Positions 9,149 to 16,188 of a stretch of 38,308 nucleotides of DNA are shown piece by piece. The notes beneath the pieces were generated by a model. It was not told the DNA's origin. It did not search any database and saw only the letters and a program-made list of their open reading frames with translations. Every line of letters begins with the position of its first letter. Position 1 is the first letter of the stretch. Origin of the DNA: an alpha proteobacterium AAP81b (GTDB lineage: Bacteria; Pseudomonadota; Alphaproteobacteria; Sphingomonadales; Sphingomonadaceae); the NCBI GenBank assembly GCA_001295935.1, contig LJHX01000006.1, forward strand, positions 1 through 38,308. Direction: 5' to 3'. Both the position numbers and the translations under genes were made by a program.

Positions 9149-9729
9149 CTAAACTTTCTTTTAAACAAAGAATTTGTATTACCAAATCCTTATGATAGAC
9201 GCTGGCTTCAAGGCCTTGGGGTGAGCGAAGCACACTGTGGACAGTTTACATGTACTTCAGAAGGCATTCAGCGCGGCTCCGTGAAGAGCCCGGGGTGTTA
9301 AACTAAAGCTGCAGCCGCCTCTCTGTCCGGAATTCCGGAGACACTGCGGAATTCCGGGGACACTAGGAATTCCGGGGACACTATACATCTGGGAATTCCG
9401 GGGACACTAGGGAATTCCGGGGACACGATACATAATTGCGCGCGGCCCGTGGTCGGTGTCGCGCCTTCCTTCTTAAATGTCCGCTTCTGACAAAAGCTGC
9501 CGTCTAGCGCAGGCCCGTCGAATGGCGGGGAAGTCCTAAAATCAGACTTCGTTCGTTCGTTCAACGAATCACCGTTTTCCAGCACACGTCGACGTCAGCG
9601 AATCAGGGTGCAACCTGAACCGCTCGCTCTCAGGTTCGAGCGCCTTGGCCCCGGCGTGACGATCGGAGCGCGGCCCGAGGCATTAGCTTCAGCCACCAGA
9701 AGCCTCCACGCCATCGCCGCGACCCCTCC
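9149..9729. other. Gene-free accessory DNA between the nuclease gene and the antitoxin gene
   Basis: No believable coding region is present in these 581 bases. It begins AT-rich (about 9149-9195), contains the five-copy GAATTC-centred repeat array (9329-9426), a short run of TTCG units near 9548-9562, and two overlapping inverted repeats. These are AACCTGA/TCAGGTT (9612-9618 with 9630-9636) and CGCTCG/CGAGCG (9621-9626 with 9637-9642), which could form alternative hairpins. A 95-codon minus-strand frame across the array encodes repeated VSPEF units and is a by-product of the repeats rather than a gene. No transposase remnant was recognised. Confidence 0.6.
9329..9426. repeat. Five-copy tandem repeat, unit GGAATTCCGGGGACACT
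   Basis: Copies start at 9329, 9348, 9366, 9392 and 9411. The first has one change (GGAGACAC) and the fifth lacks the final T. Spacing between starts is 19, 18, 26 and 19 bases. Each unit contains the palindrome GGAATTCC followed by an asymmetric GGGGACAC. The third and fifth are followed by TATACAT and GATACAT-like tails. From memory, similar GGGGACAC-TATAC repeats occur beside IS200-like/REP-associated transposases in many bacteria, but none is present here. The role of this array is unknown. Confidence 0.85.
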
Positions 9730-10029
9730 TCAGGCCGTTTCAAGATCCTTGCTCTTGACGGTAAGCTCCAATCCAAGTGCCTGAAACACCTTGAGGATGG
9801 TATCGAGCGTCGGGTTGCCGCCGTCGCGTAGCGCCGCATACAGTGATTGCCGGTTCAGCCCCGTCTCCGCCGCGATGTCGGTCATGCCGCGCGCCTTGGC
9901 GACGGTGCCGATGGCGGCGGCGATATAGCCCGGATGGCCGGTCTGGAACGCGTCGGTGATCAGGTCGATCTGATCGGCGTCGCTGGCGAAATGCTTTGCC
10001 GCGTCGAACGGCTTGGTCTTGATGGTCAT
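9730..10029 (-). CDS. HigA-like antitoxin, helix-turn-helix addiction module protein
   Basis: This 99-residue protein has a short N-terminal segment (TIKTKPFDAAKHFASDADQIDL) and a helix-turn-helix at about residues 45-85 (GMTDIAAETGLNRQSLYAALRDGGNPTLDTILKVFQALGLEL). This is the usual form of the addiction-module antidote family in COG3636. It would neutralise the adjacent RelE/HigB-type toxin and bind its own promoter. The ATG at 10027-10029 has a strong ribosome site (AGGGAAGG); the longer frame from 10083 lacks one. The gene follows the toxin gene with a 50-base gap. The toxin-first order is typical of HigBA. GC content is closer to the host genome than that of the nuclease gene. Confidence 0.9.
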   Translation of the reverse strand: MTIKTKPFDAAKHFASDADQIDLITDAFQTGHPGYIAAAIGTVAKARGMTDIAAETGLNRQSLYAALRDGGNPTLDTILKVFQALGLELTVKSKDLETA

Positions 10030-10079
10030 GTTGCCTTCCCTTTCTCGGGTATCGCCCGTTGCACGCTGGTCCGGTCGCC

Positions 10080-10376
10080 TCATTCCAGATCGGCGGCGAT
10101 CGCCTTCGCGCGCTCGATGTCGCGGTCCTGGGTCGACTTGTCACCGCCGACCAGCAGCACGAGCAACGTCTTGCCGGCGATCTTGAAATAGACACGGTAA
10201 CCGGGCCCGAAGTCGATCTTGATCTCGCTGACGCCCTCGCCGACCGGCTCGACATTGCCGAACAGGCCGCCGCTGACGCGCACGATGCGCTTGCGGATGA
10301 TCTGGATCGCCTTCCTGTCGCGGAGGCCGTCGAGCCAATCGTCGAAATCTTCGGTGGTCTCGATTTCGTACTGCAC
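10080..10376 (-). CDS. RelE/HigB-family toxin (phage Gp49-like addiction module killer)
   Basis: This 98-residue protein has the family motif set TTEDFDDWLDGLRDRKA, GEGVSEIKIDFGPGYRVYF and LLVGGDKSTQDRDIERAKAIA. Relatives are mRNA-cleaving toxins acting at the ribosome. I chose the GTG at 10374-10376 because family members start just before the YEIETTEDF segment. A longer frame from ATG 10434-10436 adds 20 residues, has no ribosome site, and would place a TTGACA promoter element inside the gene. A predicted transcription start falls about at the GTG, so the message may be leaderless. It is cotranscribed with the antitoxin gene downstream. Confidence 0.87.
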   Translation of the reverse strand: MQYEIETTEDFDDWLDGLRDRKAIQIIRKRIVRVSGGLFGNVEPVGEGVSEIKIDFGPGYRVYFKIAGKTLLVLLVGGDKSTQDRDIERAKAIAADLE

Positions 10377-10380
10377 GTCG

Positions 10381-10412
10381 CGTATGTACGACAGGTAGCG
10401 GGTATCTGTCAA
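10381..10412 (-). promoter_or_regulatory. Promoter and possible operator of the toxin-antitoxin operon
   Basis: On the minus strand TTGACA (10407-10412) is followed after 18 bases by TACATA (10383-10388), a good sigma-70 pair. The minus-10 box lies inside the palindrome CGTACATACG (10381-10390), extended imperfectly outward to GTCG and CGAC. An HTH antitoxin binding this dyad would block the promoter, giving the autoregulation normal for such modules. The promoter strength is read from sequence only. Confidence 0.6.
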
Positions 10413-10505
10413 GTAAAAGCGACGAGCTGGCGGCATTATTGCACGTCGGGCGAAATCGAACGCACGGCCACATTCCTACCGAGCGCCTCACCCCTTGCCG
10501 CAAGA

Positions 10506-10521
10506 GGTAACATCTGTTACC
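10506..10521. promoter_or_regulatory. Perfect palindrome, candidate operator of hppD
   Basis: GGTAACATCTGTTACC has 7-base perfect arms (GGTAACA/TGTTACC) around a 2-base centre and lies 27 bases before the hppD start codon. A possible promoter pair TTGCCG (10495-10500) and TACCAA (10518-10523), 17 bases apart, would enclose it, so a bound dimer should repress. The size and symmetry suit a MarR-family dimer such as the product of 7639-8136. That assignment is inference. Confidence 0.65.
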
Positions 10522-10548
10522 AATGGAGTGTCGCAAGGAGACTCGACC

Positions 10549-11640
10549 ATGGCCACCGCCGCGCCGCTCGCCGTCGATGACAAGCCCGCCAACGACCTCG
10601 GCCTCGACGGCTTCGAGTTCGTCGAATTCACCGGCCCCGACCCCGAGGCGCTCGCCGGGCTGTTTGTCGCGATGGGCTTCACCCATGTCGGCACCCACCG
10701 GTCGAAGAACGTCCGCCAATACGCCCAGGGCGGCATCAACTTCATCCTCAACATGGAAACCCGCGGCCAGGCGGCGGAGTTCCGCAACGCCCATGGCCCG
10801 AGCGCCAACGCCATGGCCTTCCATGTCGACGACGCCCCGGCGGCCTTCGCCGAGGCCGTCGCGCGCGGCGCGACGCCGGTGCACGGCCCCGTCGGCCCGA
10901 TGGAACTGGCGATCCCGGCGATCGAGGGCATCGGCGGCTCCAACCTCTACCTCGTCGACGACGCCGGCGGCCGCCAGATCTACGATATCGACTTCGTCCC
11001 CGTCCCCGGCGCCGGGCGCGACGACAACAGCACCGGGCTGCACACCATCGATCACCTCACCCATAATGTGAACCGAGGCCGCATGGCGCATTGGGCGGAC
11101 TTCTACGAACGCATCTTCAACTTCCGCCAGATCCGCTATTTCGACATCGAGGGCCAGGCTACGGGTCTGTTCTCCAAGGCGATGACCGCCCCCGACGACA
11201 AGATCCGCATTCCCTTGAACGAAAGCCAGGACGAGCACAGCCAGATCGAGGAGTTCCTGCGCGAGTACAAGGGCGAGGGCATCCAGCATATCGCCCTCGC
11301 CACCGACAATATCTTCGCCACCGTCGACGCGCTGCGGGCGCGGGGCGTACGCTTCCAGGACACGATCGAAACCTATTTCGACCTGATCGACAAGCGCCTG
11401 CCCGGCCACGGCCATGACATCGAGGAAATGCGCAAGCGCCGCATCCTGATCGACGGCGCCCCCGAAACCGGCGGTGGCCTGCTGCTGCAGATCTTCACCG
11501 AAAACATGGTCGGCCCGATCTTCTTCGAGATCATCCAGCGCAAGGGCAACGACGGCTTCGGCGAGGGCAATTTCAAGGCGCTCTTCGAATCGCTCGAGCT
11601 CGACCAGATTCGCCGCGGCGTCATCCCCGCGAAATCGTAA
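10549..11640 (+). CDS. hppD: 4-hydroxyphenylpyruvate dioxygenase
   Basis: This 363-residue cytoplasmic Fe(II) enzyme converts 4-hydroxyphenylpyruvate to homogentisate in tyrosine breakdown. Two vicinal-oxygen-chelate domains are present. The iron ligands are seen as the His in TIDHLTHNV, the His in GIQHIAL and the Glu in FFEIIQRKG, together with the C-terminal [11 protein letters not shown] signature. The ATG at 10549 is preceded by AAGGAG at ideal spacing and is preferred to 10495, which would read through the palindromic operator. hmgA follows 161 bases later, so the first two steps from hydroxyphenylpyruvate are encoded together. The isomerase and fumarylacetoacetase genes of the pathway are not in the window. 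Confidence 0.96.
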   Translation: MATAAPLAVDDKPANDLGLDGFEFVEFTGPDPEALAGLFVAMGFTHVGTHRSKNVRQYAQGGINFILNMETRGQAAEFRNAHGPSANAMAFHVDDAPAAFAEAVARGATPVHGPVGPMELAIPAIEGIGGSNLYLVDDAGGRQIYDIDFVPVPGAGRDDNSTGLHTIDHLTHNVNRGRMAHWADFYERIFNFRQIRYFDIEGQATGLFSKAMTAPDDKIRIPLNESQDEHSQIEEFLREYKGEGIQHIALATDNIFATVDALRARGVRFQDTIETYFDLIDKRLPGHGHDIEEMRKRRILIDGAPETGGGLLLQIFTENMVGPIFFEIIQRKGNDGFGEGNFKALFESLELDQIRRGVIPAKS

Positions 11641-11641
11641 A

Positions 11642-11798
11642 GCTCCCCTCCCGCTCGCGGGAGGGGTTGGGGGTGGGAAGTACCGCCGGTTGGCGTTGGG
11701 AAGTTGCAGGAACCGATCCCATGCGTAGACAGCCCGATCATCATGGTGAGGCTTCGGCCATTCCCACCCCCAGCCCCTCCCGCAAGCGGGAGGGGAGC
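11642..11798. repeat. Inverted repeat element, 38-base arms, between hppD and hmgA
   Basis: The arms at 11642-11679 and 11761-11798 are reverse complements at 36 of 38 positions, separated by 81 bases. Each arm is itself a hairpin (CCCCTCCCGC and GCGGGAGGGG) followed by a G-rich run ending GGGTGGGAA. GC-rich hairpins of this type recur between genes in sphingomonads and other alphaproteobacteria, as far as I recall. The right arm ends with GGGGAG, which serves as the ribosome site of hmgA four bases further on. The element may therefore modulate hmgA translation or transcription read-through. Confidence 0.85.
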
Positions 11799-11801
11799 CT
11801 G

Positions 11802-13055
11802 ATGACCGGCTTCGGCAACCATTTCGCCACCGAAGCCCTGCCCGGCGCCCTCCCGCCCGGCGCCAATTCGCCGCAACGGCCGCCCTATGGCCTTTACGCC
11901 GAGCAGCTTTCCGGCACCGCCTTCACCATGGCGCGGTCCGAAAACCGCCGTTCCTGGCTCTACCGCCGCCGCCCCTCGGCGATGCACCCGCCGTACCGGT
12001 TGGCGTTCGATCCCGCCCCCAATCGCACCCTGCCCGCTGGGCCCAATCGCCTGCGCTGGGACCCGCGGCCGCTGCCCGAAACGCCGACCAACTTCCACGA
12101 TTCGGTCATGCCGATCGTCTGGAACGGCGACCCCGAGGCGCACAGCGGCGTCACCGTCGCGACCTGGGCTTGCACCAAGTCGATGGGAAATCAGGCGTTT
12201 TTCTCGGCCGATGGCGAGATGCTGCTGATCCCCGAGGCCGGCGGCCTGCTCGTCACCACCGAGATGGGCCGCTTCACCCTCGATCCCCTTGAAATCGCGG
12301 TGATCCCGCGTGGGCTTCGCTACCAGGTGGCGCTCACTGGCAGCCATTCGCGCGGCTACCTCGTTGAAAACCATGGCGCGCCCTTCCGCCTGCCCGACCT
12401 CGGCCCGATCGGTTCGAACGGCCTTGCCAACCCGCGCGACTTCGAAGCGCCGGCGGCATGGTTCGAGGATTGCGACGAACCCTATGAGATCGTGCAAAAA
12501 TTCGGCAATAGGCTGTGGACGACGACGCTCGACCATTCGCCCTTCGATGTCGTTGCCTGGCACGGCAATCTCGCGCCGCTGAAGTACGACCTGCGCAAAT
12601 TCAACACCCTGGGCAGCATCAGCTTCGATCACCCCGATCCGTCGATCTTCACCGTGCTGACCTCGCCGTCGGACATGCCCGGCCGCGCCAACGCCGACTT
12701 CGTCATCTTCCCACCGCGCTGGCTGGTCGCCGAGGACACCTTCCGCCCGCCTTGGTTCCACCGCAATTTGATGAGCGAAGCCATGGGGTTGATCACCGGC
12801 GCCTATGACGCCAAGGCCGGCGGCTTCGCGCCCGGCGGCATCAGCCTGCACAACATGATGAGCGCCCACGGCCCCGACGTCGCGAGCTGGCGCGCCGCCA
12901 CCGACGCCGTGCTGGCGCCCCACAAGATCGACAACACCATGGCCTTCATGGTCGAAAGTTGCTGGCCCTATCGCGTCACCGACCAGGCGATGGCGGCGGT
13001 CCAGCCCGGCTATGACGATGTCTGGGCGGGCTTTCCCGCGGCCGAGCGCGACTGA
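11802..13055 (+). CDS. hmgA: Homogentisate 1,2-dioxygenase
   Basis: This 417-residue Fe(II) ring-cleaving enzyme turns homogentisate into maleylacetoacetate. The N-terminus [16 protein letters not shown] and the following [29 protein letters not shown] and [13 protein letters not shown] are all characteristic. The C-terminal cupin region carries the metal ligands in [15 protein letters not shown] and the conserved [12 protein letters not shown]. The ATG at 11802 gives the family N-terminus and is preceded by GAGGGGAG; the longer open frame begins inside the inverted-repeat element. It probably forms one transcription unit with hppD. Length is slightly under the usual 430-440 residues but no domain is missing. 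Confidence 0.96.
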   Translation: MTGFGNHFATEALPGALPPGANSPQRPPYGLYAEQLSGTAFTMARSENRRSWLYRRRPSAMHPPYRLAFDPAPNRTLPAGPNRLRWDPRPLPETPTNFHDSVMPIVWNGDPEAHSGVTVATWACTKSMGNQAFFSADGEMLLIPEAGGLLVTTEMGRFTLDPLEIAVIPRGLRYQVALTGSHSRGYLVENHGAPFRLPDLGPIGSNGLANPRDFEAPAAWFEDCDEPYEIVQKFGNRLWTTTLDHSPFDVVAWHGNLAPLKYDLRKFNTLGSISFDHPDPSIFTVLTSPSDMPGRANADFVIFPPRWLVAEDTFRPPWFHRNLMSEAMGLITGAYDAKAGGFAPGGISLHNMMSAHGPDVASWRAATDAVLAPHKIDNTMAFMVESCWPYRVTDQAMAAVQPGYDDVWAGFPAAERD

Positions 13056-13225
13056 CCGCCCTAGCGCGATTTGCGAAGAAGCGCCGCATTGCACAATTGC
13101 GGTCTGCAAATCGGCAGCGCTTGCACTGCCATAACACGTTGAAATCGCTGAATCGTTCAATCTGGCACACAGCTTGCTACCAACCCGGCACATGGGCGTT
13201 GCGCCCTGGAGCTTGGGAGATTGAC

Positions 13226-14107
13226 ATGACCGTAGCCGTGATGGGGAAGGCGTTCCCCGTTTCCTACAAGACCTTGTTGACAGCGATGGCCGCCACCGAC
13301 CGCCTCGCCAAGCCGGCGCGGCGCGCGACCGCGGCGCCGGCGCTGCTGTTCGGCACACTGGCGCTCGCCACCCTGCCGACGAGCGCCGCGGCGGTGTCGC
13401 CCTTCGACATCCGCTTCGAATCGGAAAAGCCCGGCATCCAGACGACGACGGCGACCTTCAACACCGGCGGGGTGATGACCTTCGACAGTCTCGCCACGGG
13501 CAAGAACCAGAGCTTCACCACCGATTTCGGCACCGGCGGCATCATCACCGGCAAGTACAAGGGCGTCGATATCTACAACGCCGATCAATATGGCGGTGCC
13601 GGCGGCACCGGCAAATATGCCGCCACCTTCACCAACGCCGGCTACACGCTCGACCTCGCCTCGACCGCCAAGGGCGGCGTCAATTATTTCGGCTATTGGC
13701 TGTCGGCGCTCGATTGGGGCAACAGCGTCACCTTCTACACCAAGGGCAAGGCCTTCTTCACCTTCAACCCGCAGGACGTTCGCGACGCCCTCGACAAGAC
13801 CGGCAATGCCGCCAGCTACTTCGGCAATCCCAACGCCGGCTTCCGCGGCCAGAACCGCGGCGAGCCCTATGTTTTCGTCAACTTCTTCCTCGATACCGGC
13901 AGCTTCGACCGGATCGTCTTCGCCGAAAACCCGCTCAGGGGCGGCTATGAGTCCGACAATCACACCGTCGGCAATTTCAAGACCAAGGGCACCGGCACCC
14001 AGGTCGTCGTTTCCGAAGTTCCCGAGCCGGCGATCTGGGCGACGCTGACGATGGGCTTCGTGATGGTCGGCGCGGCCCGTCGCCGACCGCTTAGCACGGC
14101 GGCCTAA
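13226..14107 (+). CDS. PEPxxWA-CTERM surface protein
   Basis: This is a 293-residue exported protein of unknown function. A long N-terminal signal region (hydrophobic core ALLFGTLALATLP near residues 37-50, then SAAAV) precedes a beta-rich, glycine-rich secreted domain. The C-terminus has the sorting signal VPEPAIWATLTMGFVMVGAARRRP, a PEPxxWA motif plus membrane helix plus basic cluster. Such signals are processed by an exosortase/XrtA-type system that attaches proteins to the cell surface. The exosortase gene is not in the window. The ATG at 13226 has GGGAG six bases ahead; longer frames lack this. The gene is alone in its orientation here and its stop overlaps the convergent nadE end by four bases. 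Confidence 0.85.
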   Translation: MTVAVMGKAFPVSYKTLLTAMAATDRLAKPARRATAAPALLFGTLALATLPTSAAAVSPFDIRFESEKPGIQTTTATFNTGGVMTFDSLATGKNQSFTTDFGTGGIITGKYKGVDIYNADQYGGAGGTGKYAATFTNAGYTLDLASTAKGGVNYFGYWLSALDWGNSVTFYTKGKAFFTFNPQDVRDALDKTGNAASYFGNPNAGFRGQNRGEPYVFVNFFLDTGSFDRIVFAENPLRGGYESDNHTVGNFKTKGTGTQVVVSEVPEPAIWATLTMGFVMVGAARRRPLSTAA

Positions 14108-15756
14108 GCCGTTCGAAACGCATTGCTGATCGGATAGCGGCGGTCGCGACCGAAGTTGCGGCCGCCGATCTTCACCCCCGGCGGCGCCTGGCGGCGCTTG
14201 TATTCGGCGACATAGAGCAGCCGCTCGATCCGCGCGACGGTCGCGGCATCGATCCCCTCGGCAACGAGTTCGGCGGCGCCGCGCTCGTTCTCGACCAGCC
14301 CGAGCAGGATGCGATCGAGCAGCGGATAGGGCGGCAGCGAATCCTCGTCCTTCTGGTTGTCGCGCAGCTCGGCGGTCGGCGGTTTGTCGATCACCCGCTG
14401 CGGCATCACCGGCCCCGCCGGCCCCAGCGCCAGCCGCGGCCGATGCGCGTTTCGCCACTCGCAGAGCTTGAAGACCGTCGTCTTGTAGACGTCCTTCAGC
14501 ACCGAATAGCCGCCCGCCATGTCGCCATAGATGGTGGCGTAACCGACTGACATCTCGCTCTTGTTGCCGGTGGTCAGCACCATCGGGCCGAATTTGTTGC
14601 TCAAGCCCATCAGCGTCAGCCCGCGGATGCGCGACTGGATATTCTCCTCGGTGATGTCGGGACCGCGGCCCGCAAAGAGCGGCGCCAGCATCGCATCAAA
14701 GGCCTGCATCGCGGGTTCGATCCGCACCGTATCGAGCCGGCAGCCGAGCAGCCGCGCGCAGTCGGCGGCGTCCTCCAGGCTGTCGCGGCTGGTATAGGGC
14801 GACGGCATCATCACGCACCACACCCGGTCGGCCCCCAGCGCATCGACGGCGACGGCCGCCGACAAGGCTGAGTCGATGCCCCCCGACAGGCCGAGAACGA
14901 CGCCCGGAAAGCGGTTGCGGTTCACATAGTCACGCAGGGCGACGAGCATGGCGTGGTAGATGTCGGCGGGGTCCTCGTCGCGCGGGGTCAGCGTGCCCGT
15001 GTCGCAGCGCCACTGACCGCCATCGCGCTGCCAGCGCGTCGTCACCACCGCCTCCTCCCAATCGGGCAGCTGCCAGGCCAGGCTACGATCGGCGTTCAGG
15101 ACGAAGCTGACGCCGTCGAATACCAGCTCGTCCTGGCCGCCGACGCGGTTGAGATAGACGAGCGGCAGCCCAGTCTCGCTGACGCGGGCGACGGCAAGGC
15201 TCAAGCGGCGATCGCCCTTGCCGACCTCATAGGGCGAGCCATTGGGGACGATGAGCAGTTCGGCGCCGGTTTCAGCCAAGCATTCGGCGACGTCGGGGGT
15301 CCACATGTCCTCGCAGATCGGCACGCCAAGACGCGTATGGCGGAAAGCCAGCGGCCCCGGCAGCGGCCCGGCGTCGAAGACGCGCTTTTCGTCGAAGGTG
15401 CCGTAGTTGGGCAGGTCGTGCTTGCGGGTGACGCCGGCGATGCGGCCGCCATCGAGCAAGAAGGCGGCGTTGTAGAGCCGGCCACCTTCCGCAAGCGGCG
15501 CGCCGACGAGCAGCGCCGGGCCGCCGTCGCCGGTTGCCGCCGCCAGCCGCTCGACCTGCGCCAAGGCCGCCGCGACGAGCGCGGGCTTCAACACCAGATC
15601 CTCGAGCGGATAGCCGACGACCGAAAGCTCGGGCGTCGCCAACAGGTCGGCGTCAGGGGCCCCGGCGCGCGCCGCGAGAATGGCGTCGCAATTGCCGTCG
15701 AGGTCGCCGACGCTCGCATTGAGCTGCGCAAGGGCGATGGTCAGGCGGGTCGACAT
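14104..15756 (-). CDS. nadE: Glutamine-dependent NAD+ synthetase
   Basis: This 550-residue two-domain enzyme makes NAD+ from deamido-NAD+ using glutamine. The N-terminal nitrilase-like amidase has the catalytic triad in TPELSVVGYPLED (Glu), KHDLPNYGTFDEKRVF (Lys) and GVPICEDMW (Cys). The C-terminal synthetase domain shows the ATP loop LGLSGGIDSALSAAV, then TGNKSEMSVGYATIYGDMAGG and the terminal KIGGRNFGRDRRYPISN. Both domains are complete. It is monocistronic or the last gene of a short unit, since only 63 bases separate its start from the gene upstream. The 3' end overlaps the convergent surface protein gene. Confidence 0.96.
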   Translation of the reverse strand: MSTRLTIALAQLNASVGDLDGNCDAILAARAGAPDADLLATPELSVVGYPLEDLVLKPALVAAALAQVERLAAATGDGGPALLVGAPLAEGGRLYNAAFLLDGGRIAGVTRKHDLPNYGTFDEKRVFDAGPLPGPLAFRHTRLGVPICEDMWTPDVAECLAETGAELLIVPNGSPYEVGKGDRRLSLAVARVSETGLPLVYLNRVGGQDELVFDGVSFVLNADRSLAWQLPDWEEAVVTTRWQRDGGQWRCDTGTLTPRDEDPADIYHAMLVALRDYVNRNRFPGVVLGLSGGIDSALSAAVAVDALGADRVWCVMMPSPYTSRDSLEDAADCARLLGCRLDTVRIEPAMQAFDAMLAPLFAGRGPDITEENIQSRIRGLTLMGLSNKFGPMVLTTGNKSEMSVGYATIYGDMAGGYSVLKDVYKTTVFKLCEWRNAHRPRLALGPAGPVMPQRVIDKPPTAELRDNQKDEDSLPPYPLLDRILLGLVENERGAAELVAEGIDAATVARIERLLYVAEYKRRQAPPGVKIGGRNFGRDRRYPISNAFRTA

Positions 15757-15819
15757 GGGCCAAGGGTTTAGGGGGGCGGCCGCCGCCCGGCAACCACCGC
15801 GCCGCCGCCCTGGCGCGGT

Positions 15820-16188
15820 TCAGGGCTGGGCGACCATCGCCGCGAGGTGCGACGCGCGCTGGCGCGCATAACCGGCAAGACATTGGTCGAGATAGACGCC
15901 CGCGGCGGTGCCGAGGCGCGAGTCCCAGGTGTCGACGCGGCACTGGATGTCGCGCCAGGCGCGCCACGCCGCCTGCGACGCCGACAGCGCCTCGGCGAGC
16001 CCGGGTTCATCGTCGCGGTTGCGGTCGATCAGCCGGGCAACGGCGCCGTCGACGGCGGCCTCGGCCTGTTGGCGCTGGCCCTGCCAGCAGCGCGCCAGCA
16101 CGCTTTCGGTGGGTGCATTGCGGCACGCCACCATGCCGGGGTCGGGCGCGGCGGCAGCCGCAAGCCAGGCAAGCAGCAGCGGAGTCAT
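15820..16188 (-). CDS. Small exported protein with LprI-like (DUF1311) domain
   Basis: This 122-residue protein has a short signal peptide (MTPLLLAWLAAAAA) and a periplasmic LprI-N/DUF1311 domain. The domain is recognised by paired cysteines in ACRNAPTESVLARC, the SQAAWRAWRDIQC core, and DQCLAGYARQRASHL. Some relatives inhibit lysozyme, others are uncharacterised, so the role is open. Its ATG overlaps the amidohydrolase stop codon (ATGA), indicating coupled translation. The longer frame upstream is antisense-like arginine-rich sequence inside the amidohydrolase gene and is rejected. Confidence 0.8.
   Translation of the reverse strand: MTPLLLAWLAAAAAPDPGMVACRNAPTESVLARCWQGQRQQAEAAVDGAVARLIDRNRDDEPGLAEALSASQAAWRAWRDIQCRVDTWDSRLGTAAGVYLDQCLAGYARQRASHLAAMVAQP

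Noticed and set aside
9298-9585. Minus-strand 95-codon frame over the repeat array, encoding repeated VSPEF units
   Set aside because: The repeated peptide is a direct consequence of the DNA repeats. It has no ribosome site or recognisable domain.
10377-10436. Twenty-residue N-terminal extension of the toxin
   Set aside because: The region contains the likely minus-35 and minus-10 boxes and is absent from the usual family length. I keep it only as a lesser alternative.
10495-10548. N-terminal extension of hppD from 10495
   Set aside because: It covers the palindromic operator and promoter; the ATG at 10549 has AAGGAG at ideal distance.
10141-11415. Minus-strand 424-codon frame across hppD
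   Set aside because: It is antisense of hppD, which has full family motifs. High GC content creates such open shadows throughout the window.
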